A DNA stretch of 64,000 nucleotides from contig NC_092338.1 of assembly GCF_046630445.1 (NCBI RefSeq), positions 149,034,501 to 149,098,500 on the forward strand. Reading direction: 5' to 3'. The position numbers and the translations under genes are program-made. A model generated the notes under the pieces. That model searched no databases. It had not been told where the DNA came from and saw only the letters and a list, made by a program, of their open reading frames with translations. Source of the stretch: Rutidosis leptorrhynchoides. Its lineage: Eukaryota; Streptophyta; Magnoliopsida; Asterales; Asteraceae. Numbering within the stretch: position 1 is the first letter of the stretch; each line of letters opens with the position of its first letter. Positions 11,768 through 25,671 of this stretch are shown piece after piece.

Positions 11768-12567
11768 ATGATTAATAAAGGTAAGTTTATAATATAATAT
11801 ATGTAATAATAATTATAATATAGTACAATGTTAAAAGCAACAGGTGAAAGGAAATAAAATAGTGAAGCCATCATTCACTATTCTATTCTGTCGACATAAT
11901 TAAATAAGGTATTATTTCATGCTCTGTTGGTAAATCAGTGGCATATAAAAAGTCTTCAGAAAAATCCCAAATTTTTAAATTAACTATATTTATTTATTTT
12001 GGTCATTAAGGTATAAAACTCGATCATTAACTATTAAATAAAAATCACATTAATTATTCACTCTTAACCCTAAGTAAAATATAAAAACTTTTAAAATTCA
12101 ACAAATAGTTCCTAAATATATTTTTAATAAGTCTAAAATTTATAGAACTCATTTTCGGATCACCATTTATTTTAAAATCACATAAGTTTGAAATTAACTT
12201 GCTTAATATTGGTCAACTAACAAACGAGTGCTATTATCGTTTAATAAAAAAAATTCGAAACCATATACATTTAATATGCTTTACATATATATATAGATTT
12301 ATTTTAATAATAATATTGTATATTATTTTATTTACATAATTAATTAACTCATATAATGTTTTAATTTATAATAATTAATATGTATATATTTATGTATGTA
12401 TCTATTTACAAATAGTGGTTCGTGAATCGTTGGAAACAGTCAAGGGTCAATCGAATATATGAAACAGTTCAAAAATCTTGTGATGTAACATAACGGACTT
12501 TGCTTATCGTGTCGGAATCATATAAAGATTAAGTTTAAATTTGGTCGAAAATTCCCGGGTCGTCACA
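11768..12567 (-). repeat. Truncated 3' LTR of element A
   Basis: Read on the minus strand it starts TGTGACGACCCGGG at 12567 and is near-identical to 27645-28498, apart from a shorter TA microsatellite. Similarity stops at 11768, so about three quarters of the LTR has been lost. The edge lies in an imperfect inverted repeat (about 11743-11775). Confidence 0.85.
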
Positions 12568-12610
12568 GTACCTACCCGTTAAAGAAATTTTGTCCCGAAA
12601 TTTGATTGGG
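12568..12610 (-). promoter_or_regulatory. Polypurine tract of element A
   Basis: The reverse complement of GTACCTACCCGTT reads AACGGGTAGGTAC, identical to the tract of the young chromovirus. The neighbouring inverted repeat is present with one changed base. Confidence 0.8.
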
Positions 12611-15600
12611 ATGGTCATGGCTGAAAATAAATATGTTTTCCTGACACATATGAGTTGATAAATGGAGTTTTACCATCATTGAGTAATATGGATAAAACAA
12701 TTCCTTTATATGAAGAGTACTAGTGAAGTTATCACAAAAGTGCGAGGATGAGTAAATGAAGATTTGTCATATCTTTTGACGTAGATAGGATTGATTTCCA
12801 GAGTTCATGGGATTTAGAGGAAATCTTCGGAATCTAAAAGATTTGATTCTTCAGCGAATAAGGAAATTAAGATCTCTATAATTAAATACGGTGATCTGTC
12901 TCGATTACTCTGTCTGATATTCCCATTATTAATTAAACTTTTTCCGTTCCATTATTTTCACCATTCCTATACTTTCTTTCTTAGTTCCTACATCCAAAAG
13001 ATTGTGAAAATGCTTAATCCAGTTCTAATCCTTGATATTTTCCTAATTATCATTTCTGTCATCCTTCTTTTAAATCTTCCACCAGAAAAATCTGTTTACT
13101 TCTACTATTACCTTGGGTGATACTATTCTTAATTATACCGTGTCTTTATATTGCTATTTGTATTAACATTCATGGTTTGTAACCTCCGTGTTGTTACTGG
13201 GCTTTATATTTTCTCTTATGTTTTGGAGCTCTTTGCCTTTTTATTCTCCTCTCGGTCTCTAGTAAAACGAGTAACGATCCAGAATTCGTAAGTATGAAGT
13301 TTCGAATGAACTTAATGTTCTAAACAAGAAAGTACGTAATAGCACAATTTGATTTGTCAAAATACCAGAATCACTGAAAATAGAACTATCAAGAATATAC
13401 TTTCTTGATATGTTCAGAAGTTGAGTAGAATGAAAGAGTTATGTAACATGGCACATGATGACGTTAAAATCTACGAATCATCACGTTCCATTAGAAACTC
13501 AGCATGACTTACTATAATATAATCACGTTGATCAAGTGTCATTATATTATACTAACTCATGCATCAGTTCCCAACACTACTTCAATAACATTCATATTTT
13601 AAACTTGAGGGTTTACAGAATATAGAAACTAAACAGTTCCTTTATGGTGTAATATAGATAACGTGAAAATATAACTGATTTCAAATAAGGATAGTTATGA
13701 AAATATCTTCAGAAATATCGAAGATATTTATGACGATATTTTGGAATTTCTAAGATCGAAGGTTGATGAAGAAAATTTGTCCGCAAGATTTTAGAGTCAG
13801 GAGTAAGGTATTCGTTAATGACTTCAGTAGATACTGAATCATTTGGATTCTTTGAAGGCATATTTATTCTTTGTGATTTTTCTACAGCCTCCTTCTTGGT
13901 TTGCTCAATCCGTTTTCCAGTTTTAAATTTTCTGAGCTTTGCCAACATAGTATACTTTATCATCAAACTTCCGACTGTTTAAAGTCGTGTACAGTTTTTG
14001 CTACTGTATTCAGCTTTTTTAAAATTTGAAATATTGATTTGTAGACTGGGTACTTTTCAGAATTTCAGAATGAAAGATCATAATTCTAAGAGATAAATGT
14101 TATATGTATACATATAACTGTTGATGTAAACATGCTGAGAGATTTCAAGATACTGATTGTTAATTCCGGGTAATTAGTATGGTCATTCTCGCTATAAGGT
14201 GTGGATGAGTATATGACAAGGTTTTTAATGACCAATTGGTTTTTCGGAGAAACTTAAATCAATGAGTAATGAAACTGCTGGTAAGTTTACTGCTGATGTG
14301 GTGGAATATAAACGATTATTCGGTAACAGTGACTAAAGACAAACTTATATATCAAAGTTATAATAGAGTTTATTCGAATGAAAAGTCGAAATTGATTTGC
14401 TGAAGCTGTGATAAAATTGGCTAATTTGAAAAAAAAATTGCAATGTTATTTTCGGAAATAACAATGCCAAAGGAGCTAGCACATATACGTGTTAAACGTT
14501 TACTCAGGTTCTAAGGGTTTTCAGGTGCATAACTATATGCATCAATCTTTTCTTCCGTAGATGAAGTACAGTTGGTTCATCCTCTCGATTGAGGTGTTTT
14601 CAAGAATCATGAAAGGTTTTGAACGCAGATTGTAATCGTCAAGATACAAATGAGGTTTAAGAGGAAATCAAGTGGAAAACTTGAAGAAATGTTTAGTTTC
14701 ATATGTTATAATCAATATTTTAATTCATTTTAATTGTCCAATGTTATTAGTCCACAGTCGATAGTCCACAGTTAATAGTCCAATAATTCATATATAGTTT
14801 AATATACAATATTCGAATTAATTAATACATATCGTGACCCGTGTACATGTCTCAGACTCGATCACAACTCAAAGTATATATTATTGTAGAATCAACCTCA
14901 ACCCTATATAGCTAACTCCAGCATTACTGCATATAGAGTGTCTATGGTTATTCCAAATAATATATATAGATGCGTCGATATGATATGTCAAAACCTTGTA
15001 TACGTGTCCCGATATTTAAAGTGCGTAAAATAAATAACAGAAATTAAATGACGATAAATAAAATTGCGAGAATATAAACTGCGATAATTAAATTGTGATA
15101 AATAAAATGTAATCAGTTAGCTAGGAACAGTTAGCTAGGATTTTCTTAGCGTGGATTCTTAACAAAATTTCTCATAGTTTATTTGTTTGTTTCTAACAAA
15201 TTTTATTTTATTCAATATTTTCTTCATTATGCCACTTGTTGGATTCTGATAGGTCAAAATCCAAATATGAAATTGAATGAAAATGGTTATTCTGTGGTGA
15301 ACAGATTCGTATATCTGTGGATGTAAGTAGGATAGTAAATGACTCTTGAATCAGATTCGAAGAATGTACAGTGTAACTCATTAATGTGAAATCTAAATAT
15401 TCCTCGGGTATCACCTACCCGTAAAAATATTTTCACCATTAACAGTTTGTACAAAAGAATTTTTAATTACAACCTTTATGAAAACATATATACATATATA
15501 TTTTCTTCAGATGTAATCATGGATTTAATGAGTTAATATAATGTTAAACTCATTTGATTTACCGTTAGAACTAGAATACATAATCTCTAAAACATTAGAG

Positions 15601-17069
15601 ATTACATAATCGCCATGTATAACGAGGATAAATGATGTAGAATGATATAAAGAACGAAGATCATGCTTGGGGTATAGATTGTGATATTGTGGCGTGTGGT
15701 GATGATAGTACGGGTGCTGTTGCTGGTGGTTCTGTTGATGTCGGTGATGTTGCTGAAGTTGGTAAGTTTTGCACCATATTCTCCAAAGTCATTATTCGGG
15801 CGCGAAGCTTGTTGACTTCTTCTATTACACCGGAATGGTTGTCAGTCAGAACGAGCGAATGAATAATGTTTAGAATAGTGGATCAGTGTTGTAAAAGTCG
15901 GCCGACTTGGCCGACGCGTCGGCCGATGCGTTGTTTTGTTTGGGTTCTCCGTCCCGTTTTTTCTGAAAACGACTCAAAAGACGGTCAAAGCTAAAAGTTC
16001 GGTCAAAGTCTGTCAAAGACGGTCAAAGTTGGTCAAAACGGTCAAAATCAGTCAAATTTTCGTCAAGATGTGATATGTTTTAAAATTAGGGTTTGTTTTC
16101 ATTTTTTAGGCCGCTCTTTTCTCTGTATCCTTACTGATTATGTACTCGGTAACATTAATTGAGTTTGAAGTTTCATTGTATTTAAATTCAAATTCTTATT
16201 TAAGAAATTTATGGTACAGAACCAACTATTTTATACATATATAAATATATATTCAAGAAATTATTAATAAAGTCAACGTTGGTCAACGACCGATGCGTCC
16301 CCGACGCGTCCCCGAATCGGCCAACTCGTCCTTTTTAGGTCTCGACCGATGCGTCCATGACTCGCGACTTTTACAACCTTGTAGTGGATAGAATATAATC
16401 GTGGTGAAATATTCGGGAAATGAGGGAGAAAAGGGTGTTTCGGACTGGTTCGCCGGTAAGTGCTTAAGGTTCATCGCCAAGAGGTAAATTCGGTTGGTGA
16501 AAAGGATTGCCTTCTTCGTGTCTCCATTGATTAAGTCGACTACGAAGCCATCAGATGAAATGGGGATGGATGATTGTTTGATTCCTTTTGGTGACACTGC
16601 TTTCGGAGCTTAGGTGAAACTCCATTTCGGAATAGCTGTCGGAATCCGAGGAATTCGAACTGGTTGAGGGATTCATCTCGTACGATCAGATGAATGATTT
16701 TCGATAAGAAATAGATTATAGGATGTAGATCAGTACCCTACAATACATAATTTACATATGCATATATAATACTAAAATCCCATAAGTTACGGAGGAAAAG
16801 GAAACGTGTCAGATAAAGTCTACAGTAACAGATACGCTAAGATATGAATTTTGTGTCTACACTATTCATGCAATCAATGCAATAAGAAGTGTCTAGACTA
16901 AGAATGATAAGCAGGTAATTTCCTAAGGATGATAAGTAGATGATTTTCGACACGAAATGATAAGCAAAACTTTTGACATGCAGACACAGTCAAAGTCCAG
17001 ACCCACTAATGCATCTAAACAACTATCAGTTAGACACACTAATGCAAGATCTGGTTCACTAAGACCACC
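12611..17069 (-). other. Interior of element A, no recognisable gag-pol
   Basis: AT-rich sequence without any ORF I can assign; the longest frames (85 and 68 codons) show no retrotransposon motif. A degraded copy of the polypurine-like leader sequence lies near 15408-15425, comparable to the duplicated tract at 1870-1885 of the young element. A hAT MITE occupies 15884-16381. The element may be a non-autonomous derivative or simply decayed; I cannot tell which. Confidence 0.6.
15884..16381. mobile_element. hAT-type MITE (498 bp) with 8-bp target duplication
   Basis: Terminal inverted repeats CAGTGTTGTAAAAGTCG and CAAGGTTGTAAAAGTCG (right end read inverted) are flanked by the perfect 8-bp duplication TAGTGGAT at 15876-15883 and 16382-16389, the signature of hAT transposition. 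There is no transposase. Near the left end GGTCAAA-type motifs recur (W-box core TTGACC/T when read inverted, about eight in all). GC-rich GCCGAC/GACGCGTC stretches lie next to both ends. A relative lies at 33103-33424. Confidence 0.9.
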
Positions 17070-17081
17070 GCTCTGATACCA
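17070..17081 (-). promoter_or_regulatory. Primer-binding site of element A
   Basis: Reverse complement is TGGTATCAGAGC, the tRNA-Met type site. It lies directly beside the LTR end (about 17083) and fixes the element's orientation as minus. Confidence 0.88.
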
Positions 17082-18479
17082 ACTTTCATGACCCGTCCTA
17101 ATCCATCTGAACGAAGTCCATATCGATTATAAACGATTCACAATAGTTGATTACATCGCGAGGTACTTGACCTCTATATGATATATTTTACAAACATTGC
17201 ATTCGTTTTTAAAAGACAAACTTTCATTACATTGAAAGTTGACAGGCATGCATTCCATTTCATAATATATCAAACTATCAACGACTTAATAATAATCTTG
17301 ATAAACTCAACGACTCGAATGCAACGTCTTTTGAAATATGTCATGAATGACTCCAAGTAATATCTCTAGAATGAGCTAATGCAAGCTAAAGATTTCTTTC
17401 ATACCTGAGAATAAACATGCTTTCAAGTGTCAACCAAAAGGTTGGTGAGTTCATTAGTTTATCATAAACATTCATTTCCATCATTTTAATAGACCACAAG
17501 ATTTTCATTTCTCATAAAAATACGTCCCATGCATAGAGACAAAAATCATTCATATGGATTGAACACCTGGTAACCGACATTAACAAGATACATATAAGAA
17601 TATCCCCTATCATTCCGGGAAATCCTTCGGACATGATAAAACAACATCGAAGTACTAAAGCATCCGCTACAACGGATGGGGTTTGTTGAGCCCAATAGAT
17701 CTATCTTTAGGATTCGCGTCAATTAGTAGACTGGTTTACTAATTCTTAGGTTACCAAGTAAAAGGGGCATATTCGGCTTCGATCATTCAACCATATAATG
17801 TAGTTTCGATTACTTGTGTCTATTTCGTAAAACATTTATAAAAGCAGCGCATGTATTCTCAGTCCCAAAAATATATATTGCAAAAGCATTTAAAAAGGAA
17901 GCAAATGAAACTCACGATACGATATTTTGTAGTAAAAATATGCATACGACGGAACTGAACAATGCAGGGTTGGCTTCGGATTCATGAACCTATATCAATT
18001 GTATATTTATTAATATTCATAGTTGTAATTGAACCCATATATACAATTAATATGTAATTGAACCCATATATATATATATATATATATAAACTTATTAGTT
18101 ATATCATTTTTATATTAAAAATATATATATGTTTTATATATACACTTTGTATAAGAAAATATTAATTTTGTTATGTTATATGTATTGAATATATATATAT
18201 ATCGCTTGTTTGTTAAAAGTAGTAAAATAATATTAGTAATGGTAAAAAAAAAAATGATAATAATGATATAATACGTAATATTACTAATAAAGATAATAAT
18301 GTTAATAATTCTATTAATGATAATAATAATAATAATGATATTAATATTAATAAGTGTAAAAGTATTAAGTTTACTATTAACGATTATTATGATAATGGTT
18401 TCAATACTTATATATTAATAATGATTCTCATGATAATATTAATAATAATACTTATAATGATTTGATAACCTTATTAGTA

Positions 18480-18621
<142 letters not shown>

Positions 18622-19352
18622 CAATATTAATAATCATAGAATGATCCAAATACTAAGATTAATGGAAATAATAATAAAGCATATTACTGAAACAACCCAC
18701 CCCGTATTAAAACTGGCCCATAAAATTTTTTCCTTTTAATACGCTTTAAATAACACTTTAGGTCCCAATTGTGTTTCCATAAACATCTTTAATACAATAG
18801 AAGGTTTAATAAACCTTAAAACATTTAATACATTGATTAATTGTCCAACAGACATACACGACCCGACTAGTTTAGTTTCCAACCAAAACCGAGCATGGTG
18901 ATTTGGGACTACGCTACCCAAATCCTAATTGAATACAAAGCAAGATCTTCTAAGCAACCTAGCCAAGATCTCTAATCCCCAAGCTTACCCGAGCCGCCAA
19001 GCATGTGAACCTATAAAAATATCAACAACGAGAGGGTAAGCTAACGCTTAGTGAATGATAATATACTACATACATATATATGTATAAAATGGACACGCCA
19101 CACAAAATATCAAATACCGCATACCGAAGCATCCAAGCATAAGGCAACTACACTAAGTATACCGTACGATCTCTAAGCAACAAGCTAAAGATATCAACAA
19201 AGTATAAGTTCACCAACGACGATGTGAACAACGCCAATAAGCTACACCCGGAGGGTTAGCTACAACACAACATTACATTAATATATATAACAATATAAAA
19301 TGAATAAGGTTAACCCCTTAACCCATTACCGAATACCAAATGCCACAATGAA

Positions 19353-19536
19353 GATTGGCCGAGCTACACAAGCCTTAGTAATCCGAACCCACACGAGATT
19401 ACTATCTTCGCAACATCGAGGTTGGCCGAACTACACGAGCCTTAGTAATCCGAAACCACACGAGATTACTACCTCATTAAGATGACCAAACTACACGCGT
19501 CACCGTGAATCCGAACTACACGAGATCCACTTTCAC
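19353..19536. repeat. Three tandem 56-68 bp units in LTR C
   Basis: Units start at about 19353, 19421 and 19481. They share GGCCGAACTACACGAG and a following CCACACGAGATTACTA-type segment; the third is more diverged. They lie in a run of short ACAC-rich sequence with no ORF. Confidence 0.75.
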
Positions 19537-21589
19537 AATTCAAAACCCATGGTCACGGGATTATAAAATCCACCACATCGGGGTTATCCACAACACAACA
19601 ATATCAACCCTTCGCCATTGGGGTTATATACTCCACATCACAAACACGTGTGATAACGTACACACAAAACGTGTACCTCGCCAAAGGTGGTCAACCAAAA
19701 CGCACAAACGTGCCAATTGGACCTAAATGCAAGTCCATCAAATCTACCTATATGTGAAGTGAGCTCTATAACCGAGAACCACTTCACCCGACCCGCACCC
19801 ATCCTACACATACATATGCATATAGGATATTAACACTCACCTTGTCGCCTTGAAGAATGCTTCCAAGTAATCCACAACTCGTCAATGGAAAGTACCTAAT
19901 CCATTATCACAAATTCAACAACACACTTAGATTGGATCTACAAACCAACCCAATTCGACGCTTAGTGCAATTTCGACCCAATTGCACTTCCAAGGACAAC
20001 CGCGTCCAAACTAACCAATAATCACTAATACAAGTGATAATAGTCCTAATATGCCAATTAAACCCGAACACAAGTGTTAAACACTTATCGTTCTCAAAAT
20101 CGCCCATAAACTGAAAGGACCCGTTCATATACATTATAAACGATTCACAATAATTGATTACATTGCGAGGTATTTGACCTCTATATGATACATTTTACAA
20201 ACATTGCATTCGTTTTTAAAAGACAAACTTTCTTTACATCGAAAATTGGCAGGCATGCATACCATTTCATAATATCCACTATCCAACTATAAATTGATTT
20301 AATAATAATCTTTGATGAACTCAATGACTCGAATACAACGTTCTTCGAAATATGCTATGAAAGACTCCAAGTAATATCTTTAAAATGAGCAAATGCACAG
20401 CGGAAGATTTCTTTAACACCTGAGAATAAACATGCTTTAAAGTGTCAACTAAAAGGTTGGTGAGTTCATTAGTTTATCATAATCATTTATTTCCATCATT
20501 TTAATAGACCACGAGAATTTCATTTCCAGTTCTCATAAATATACGTCCCATGCATAGAGACAAAAATAATCATTCATATGGTGAACACCTGATAACCGAC
20601 ATTAACTAGATACATATAAGAATATCCCCTATCATTCCGGGATCCTCCTTCGGACATGATATAAATTTCGAAGTACAAAAGCATCCGGTACTTTGGATGG
20701 GGTTTGTTAGGCCCAATAGATCTATCTTTAGGATTCGCGTCAATTAGGGTGTCTGTTCCCTAATTCTTAGATTACCAGACTTTAATAAAAAGGGGCATAT
20801 TCGATTTCGATAATTCAACCATAGAATGTAGTTTCAATTACTTGTGTCTATTTCATCAAACATTTATAAAAGCGCATGTATTCTCAGTCCCAAAAATATA
20901 AAGGGTAAAAAGGCAAATGAAACTCACCATACTGTATTTCGTAGTAAAAATACATATAACGTCATTGAATAAGTGCAAGGTTGGCCTCGGATTCACGAAC
21001 CTAAATTAATTATATATATTTATGTGTTGGTCAATATTTGTCTAACAAATTAGGTCAAGTCATAGTGTACCACAATCCTAATGCTCGAGACTAATATGCA
21101 AAAGTCAACAAAAGTAAATTTGACTCAAAATAATTTCCAAAAATCTATACATGATTAATATATAGTTTAAATATCGTCGTTTTATACTTTTAAATATTTT
21201 TAAAAGATTTATTAGAGTAAATAATATAATTTATTTATTGATAAATAAAATTTTATATTAAATTTATATAATAAAATATACTTTTATATATATTAAGTAA
21301 TAAAATTTATAGGGTTCATTTAATATCATAAAGATAATATGATAGGTATTATTAAAGTAAGTTATTACACGTAGTAAAATATGTTTGTATCACATATTTA
21401 TTTGATAAAATAATATCTATAATGATAGTAAGTAAAATTTGTATTATTTTGTAATAATAAATATTATTATAAAAATATCAATATTTATAATTACTAAGAT
21501 GATATTATGATAAAACGATAATTCTAATTATGATAACTTTAATATTTACGATAATTTTTAATATTATCTTTAAAATAATAATACTATTT

Positions 21590-21591
21590 AA

Positions 21592-21650
<59 letters not shown>
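21590..21650. repeat. (AAT)n microsatellite in LTR B
   Basis: Pure trinucleotide run; the frame reading poly-Ile here is an artefact. Confidence 0.9.
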
Positions 21651-22067
21651 TATTTTATAGTAACAATGACATTTCTATTAAAATGATAATTTTTGTTAAA
21701 ATGATAGTTTTAATACTAACGATACTTTTAATAATAATAGTAATGATAAAAATAATAAGAACGATAATTTTATCTAAATCAATATCTTATAATATTTTAA
21801 TTTCATCATGATACTCTTACTCATTATTTCCTAATCATTTCGTTTAATAGCTTTTAATCGTCTTTTATATCGTGTTCATAATAATGATAATAATAGTAAT
21901 CAAAATAATTAGGTGTTACAAATATTTGTTTTAATTACACTAATATTAATAATGATAGTTACTATAACATTATTAACGATAATACTAATAATTATCTTAA
22001 TGATAATATAGTAATAGTAATAATAATAATAACAATAACCATTTTTAAATAATGATATATATATTAA

Positions 22068-22200
<133 letters not shown>

Positions 22201-22973
22201 TGGATAATAATAATACTAATTATAACTTTAACGATAATAACGATAGTAATAATAAAAAAATAACAATTTTTAATGATAAATCCATTTTATTGATAAAGAT
22301 AATAATAATGATAATAATAAGATAAAACTAGAACGACGATAAAAACGACGATAATAATAATCATTTTTAATAAAAATATCGAAAATTCAATTGATTATAA
22401 CTTCTAATCCGTTCATCGAAACCATTCGATATCTAAAGGAAAAGTCCTTAATTTTTCGCTAGCTTTCCAAGGACATGCATATCTTATACCTTATATCAAC
22501 CGCAAGTGTAACTAATTCAATATTCAACCTAACCTGTCTAAGGGCAATATCAAAACTACAAGCATGCATAATCCTAAATATTCGAGCACTAGTCAGGGAT
22601 ACACTATTAGTATGTAAAAGTTAAATTATGAGTACTCACGTATCAATATTGAGATTCAATATTGCAGGAAAGGTACGTAGACGCAACGGAAATGATAAAC
22701 ACTATATTGACCTCACGAGCATACCCATGAACCATACTCAATCACCTCCATAGCTATAACCCATAATTTCCTTAATCCTATCCTACTCGAAAAACAATTT
22801 CGAAATCACTCGGACAGCACTCCGTCGTAATATTTTATGTATACTAATAATATCTTGAAATAATACGGAGTAAATATATATATGTAAATCGATTGAGAGA
22901 GTTTAGAGAAAAATATTTTCAAGTTTTTATGAAATAATGAAACCTATTGAATTCTATTTATAATAGATTTTTG

Positions 22974-23111
22974 AATTATTAAAGTGAATTATTAAAGTAT
23001 GAATTATTAAAGTGAATTATTAAAGTATGAATTATTAAAGTGAATTATTAAAGTATGAATTATTAAAGTGAATTATTAAAGTATGAATTATTAAAGTGAA
23101 TTATTAAAGTT
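22974..23111. repeat. 28-bp tandem array in LTR B
   Basis: Alternating GAATTATTAAAGT and GAATTATTAAAGTAT units, about five double copies in a row, followed by related AAAGTATAG-type sequence to about 23165. Confidence 0.85.
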
Positions 23112-24565
23112 AAAGTATAGTAAAAATAAAGTAAAGGTAAAGTTTAAGTATAGTAAAGTATAAAACTATGTACGTATAATACACGTATAAATATATATAA
23201 TATTAATTTAAATCGTTATATATATTTAATAAAATAAAATATAAATATCGTTATCTTTATCATACTAGTTAAGTAATGAGTTGTCAAAAGTGGTTCTAGA
23301 TATTTATAAAAGTTATATACGTTTTAATAATAAAGTTCTTTTTAAACTGAAAACGTTTTTGTACGTTTAAAACTAAATAGTTCAATCGAGTCTTTATGAG
23401 ATTCAATCTTCCACTATCCTTTGTCTAGTTCTCAATGATTGACAATTTGTTCTTATTTATAAATCACTTTACCATTTTCCGAATATTGTTAAAATGGAAA
23501 GATTTCTCAAATCAACGTGGGCCTTTCAACAGAGACTTGTAATCATAATTCAATATATCTGATAATTCAATCATTTGATCTTATCTTCTAATTCCATTGA
23601 TAAATATTATGAAACAGATACAATCATATAAAGTATTTAATCTAATATTTTGTTTACGTTTCAAGTTATAATATATATACACATATACATATATAATCAT
23701 ATTCGTTTAATGGTTCGTGAATCGTTGGAACTTGGTCGAGGTTGAATGAATGTATGAACATAGTTTAAAATTCTTGAAATTTAACTTAACAAATATTGCT
23801 TATCGTGTCGGAAACATATAAAGATTAAAGTTTAAATTTGGCTGGAAATTTCCGGGTTGTCACATAAACCCTAATTTTGACCCATAAGGTCAAAATCTCA
23901 CCATTTACAAGTTTTGACACCAAAACATGTTTAACTCGGTTTTATACTTCAAATTAATCCATTTTAAGTTTACAAACCTCAACGAATTGACATTCGAGTT
24001 ATAATCCTCAGCAAACCCTAATTTCGACTCTAGTCAAAGTTAGTCAACCACAAGAACCCTAAAGGTCTCCAAATCATCAATAATCGCTAATACTAGTGAT
24101 TATACATCATCCTCAAGTCTTAAACATGGTTAAATCATTAACTAACCCAAAACCCGCCTTTAACAACAATAAACCCGAATATTGGTGTTAATCTCCAATT
24201 AACAACTAAATGGGTTCCATCCATGAATCATACAATCAAAAGCCCAAAATTTGAATGATGAACATGAAAATGAAATTCAGAGTTAGAGCTTACCACTAGT
24301 ATCACCTTGAAGCTAAGAACGAGGAGAACAAACTTGTCAACTACGCCAAAGATCAAAACCCCCTTCTTCCTTTCCAAAATCCCACTTGAATCACTTGAGG
24401 ATTTTAAGTTTTGAGAGGAAAATAGGAAGAAAAGAAAAAAGAAAATAAAGAAGATGAATGAGTGGATGAGGTTAAAGCCTCAAATCTGGCTTAAACGTAA
24501 AAAGACCAAAATGCCCTTACTTCTCATTTATTATTACAAAAATCCGGCACCAGTTTGCCCAGAAT

Positions 24566-24690
24566 GCCGCGGCGCGGCCTTAATCGTCGCACCGCGACCT
24601 TTGCCTAGGTCTGGGATCATTTTTTGTTGGACTTCTGATCTGATTTCCAGTTAATTGCCGCGCCGCGGCCTCATTTGTCGCGCCGCGACA
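24566..24690. promoter_or_regulatory. Two pairs of GC-rich palindromes in solo LTR C
   Basis: Four self-complementary 13-15 bp sequences: 24566-24578 (arms GCCGCG/CGCGGC), 24586-24598 (GTCGC/GCGAC), 24657-24669 (GCCGCG/CGCGGC) and 24676-24690 (TGTCGCG/CGCGACA). They stand out in AT-rich surroundings. On the minus strand the first pair is followed after about 25-40 bp by AT-rich sequence but no clear TATA box. They resemble the palindrome pairs in front of the TATA boxes of LTRs E, F and G. Confidence 0.6.
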
Positions 24691-24825
24691 CACAGCGTGA
24701 TCTGAGTCATTTTCTTGCATACAAGACCTCAACACCCGAACATGTCCCGAACCCTTCATACGCCTATCGTACATACACAATACACCTATAAATCATATAC
24801 GGGGAAAACGGGGTGTTACAATTAC

Positions 24826-25671
24826 TTTCATACTAATAATGATAATAATAATCATAATCTTAATGATAATAATAATTATAATTGTATTTATTATTATGAT
24901 AATAATAAAAGGTAACTAATACTTTTTAGTAACATTAATAATAACAATAATAGATATAATACTTGTTAATAATACTAATAATTAATATTACAATAATAAT
25001 AATAATAACAATAATAATATTGGTAATAAAAATGATAATAAAGATAATAATACTAATAATTATGAGACTACCTTCCAGAAACAAGCCTTTTTAAAAAAAA
25101 TGTTGCCTCGTACCAGGCTCAAACCCCCGACCTCTCGGATACACAAACACCTCCCTAACCATTTCACCATTCTTACTTTTCTGTTTCATCTTCATAACCG
25201 AACATAATTATCATCAAATTCATAATCCAAATCATCTAATTGTCTTAATAATCATCATCATAAACATTTATATCCTTCGATCTCAGCTAAAACGAAGAAA
25301 AAAAAAATGATTTAGTTGTTGTAAACAATTGGGTAACCATTAGGTCCAACGATTATAAGATCATCGGCCCACTTAACCAAGCAAAGTTCATGGCCCAACA
25401 TACACTCTTAGTACTATTATGGCCCACGGCATAAATTGATTAAACCCGTTACCAATTTTTTTAAAGAGCCCGATCCAACTTTGTTAAAAAGGGTTATGGT
25501 TTTTAAAAGAAAAATAAACGAAAAGGAATCGCATGGTGGGGCAGCAGTCTAATCTTTTTCTCTCCCTCATCGTCATACTCCATTAATATCAAGTTCCATC
25601 TTTTTCGCTGTGTTCATCATCCCTTTTATTAATATCATCACCATCATACTTCGTATTTGTAACAGAATAGT
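24826..25671. other. Middle part of LTR A right of solo LTR C, no gene
   Basis: It begins with AAT/AAC-rich sequence (to about 25065) and continues with LTR sequence without coding potential. A pyrimidine-rich segment near 25155-25200 has no recognisable product. Confidence 0.6.
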
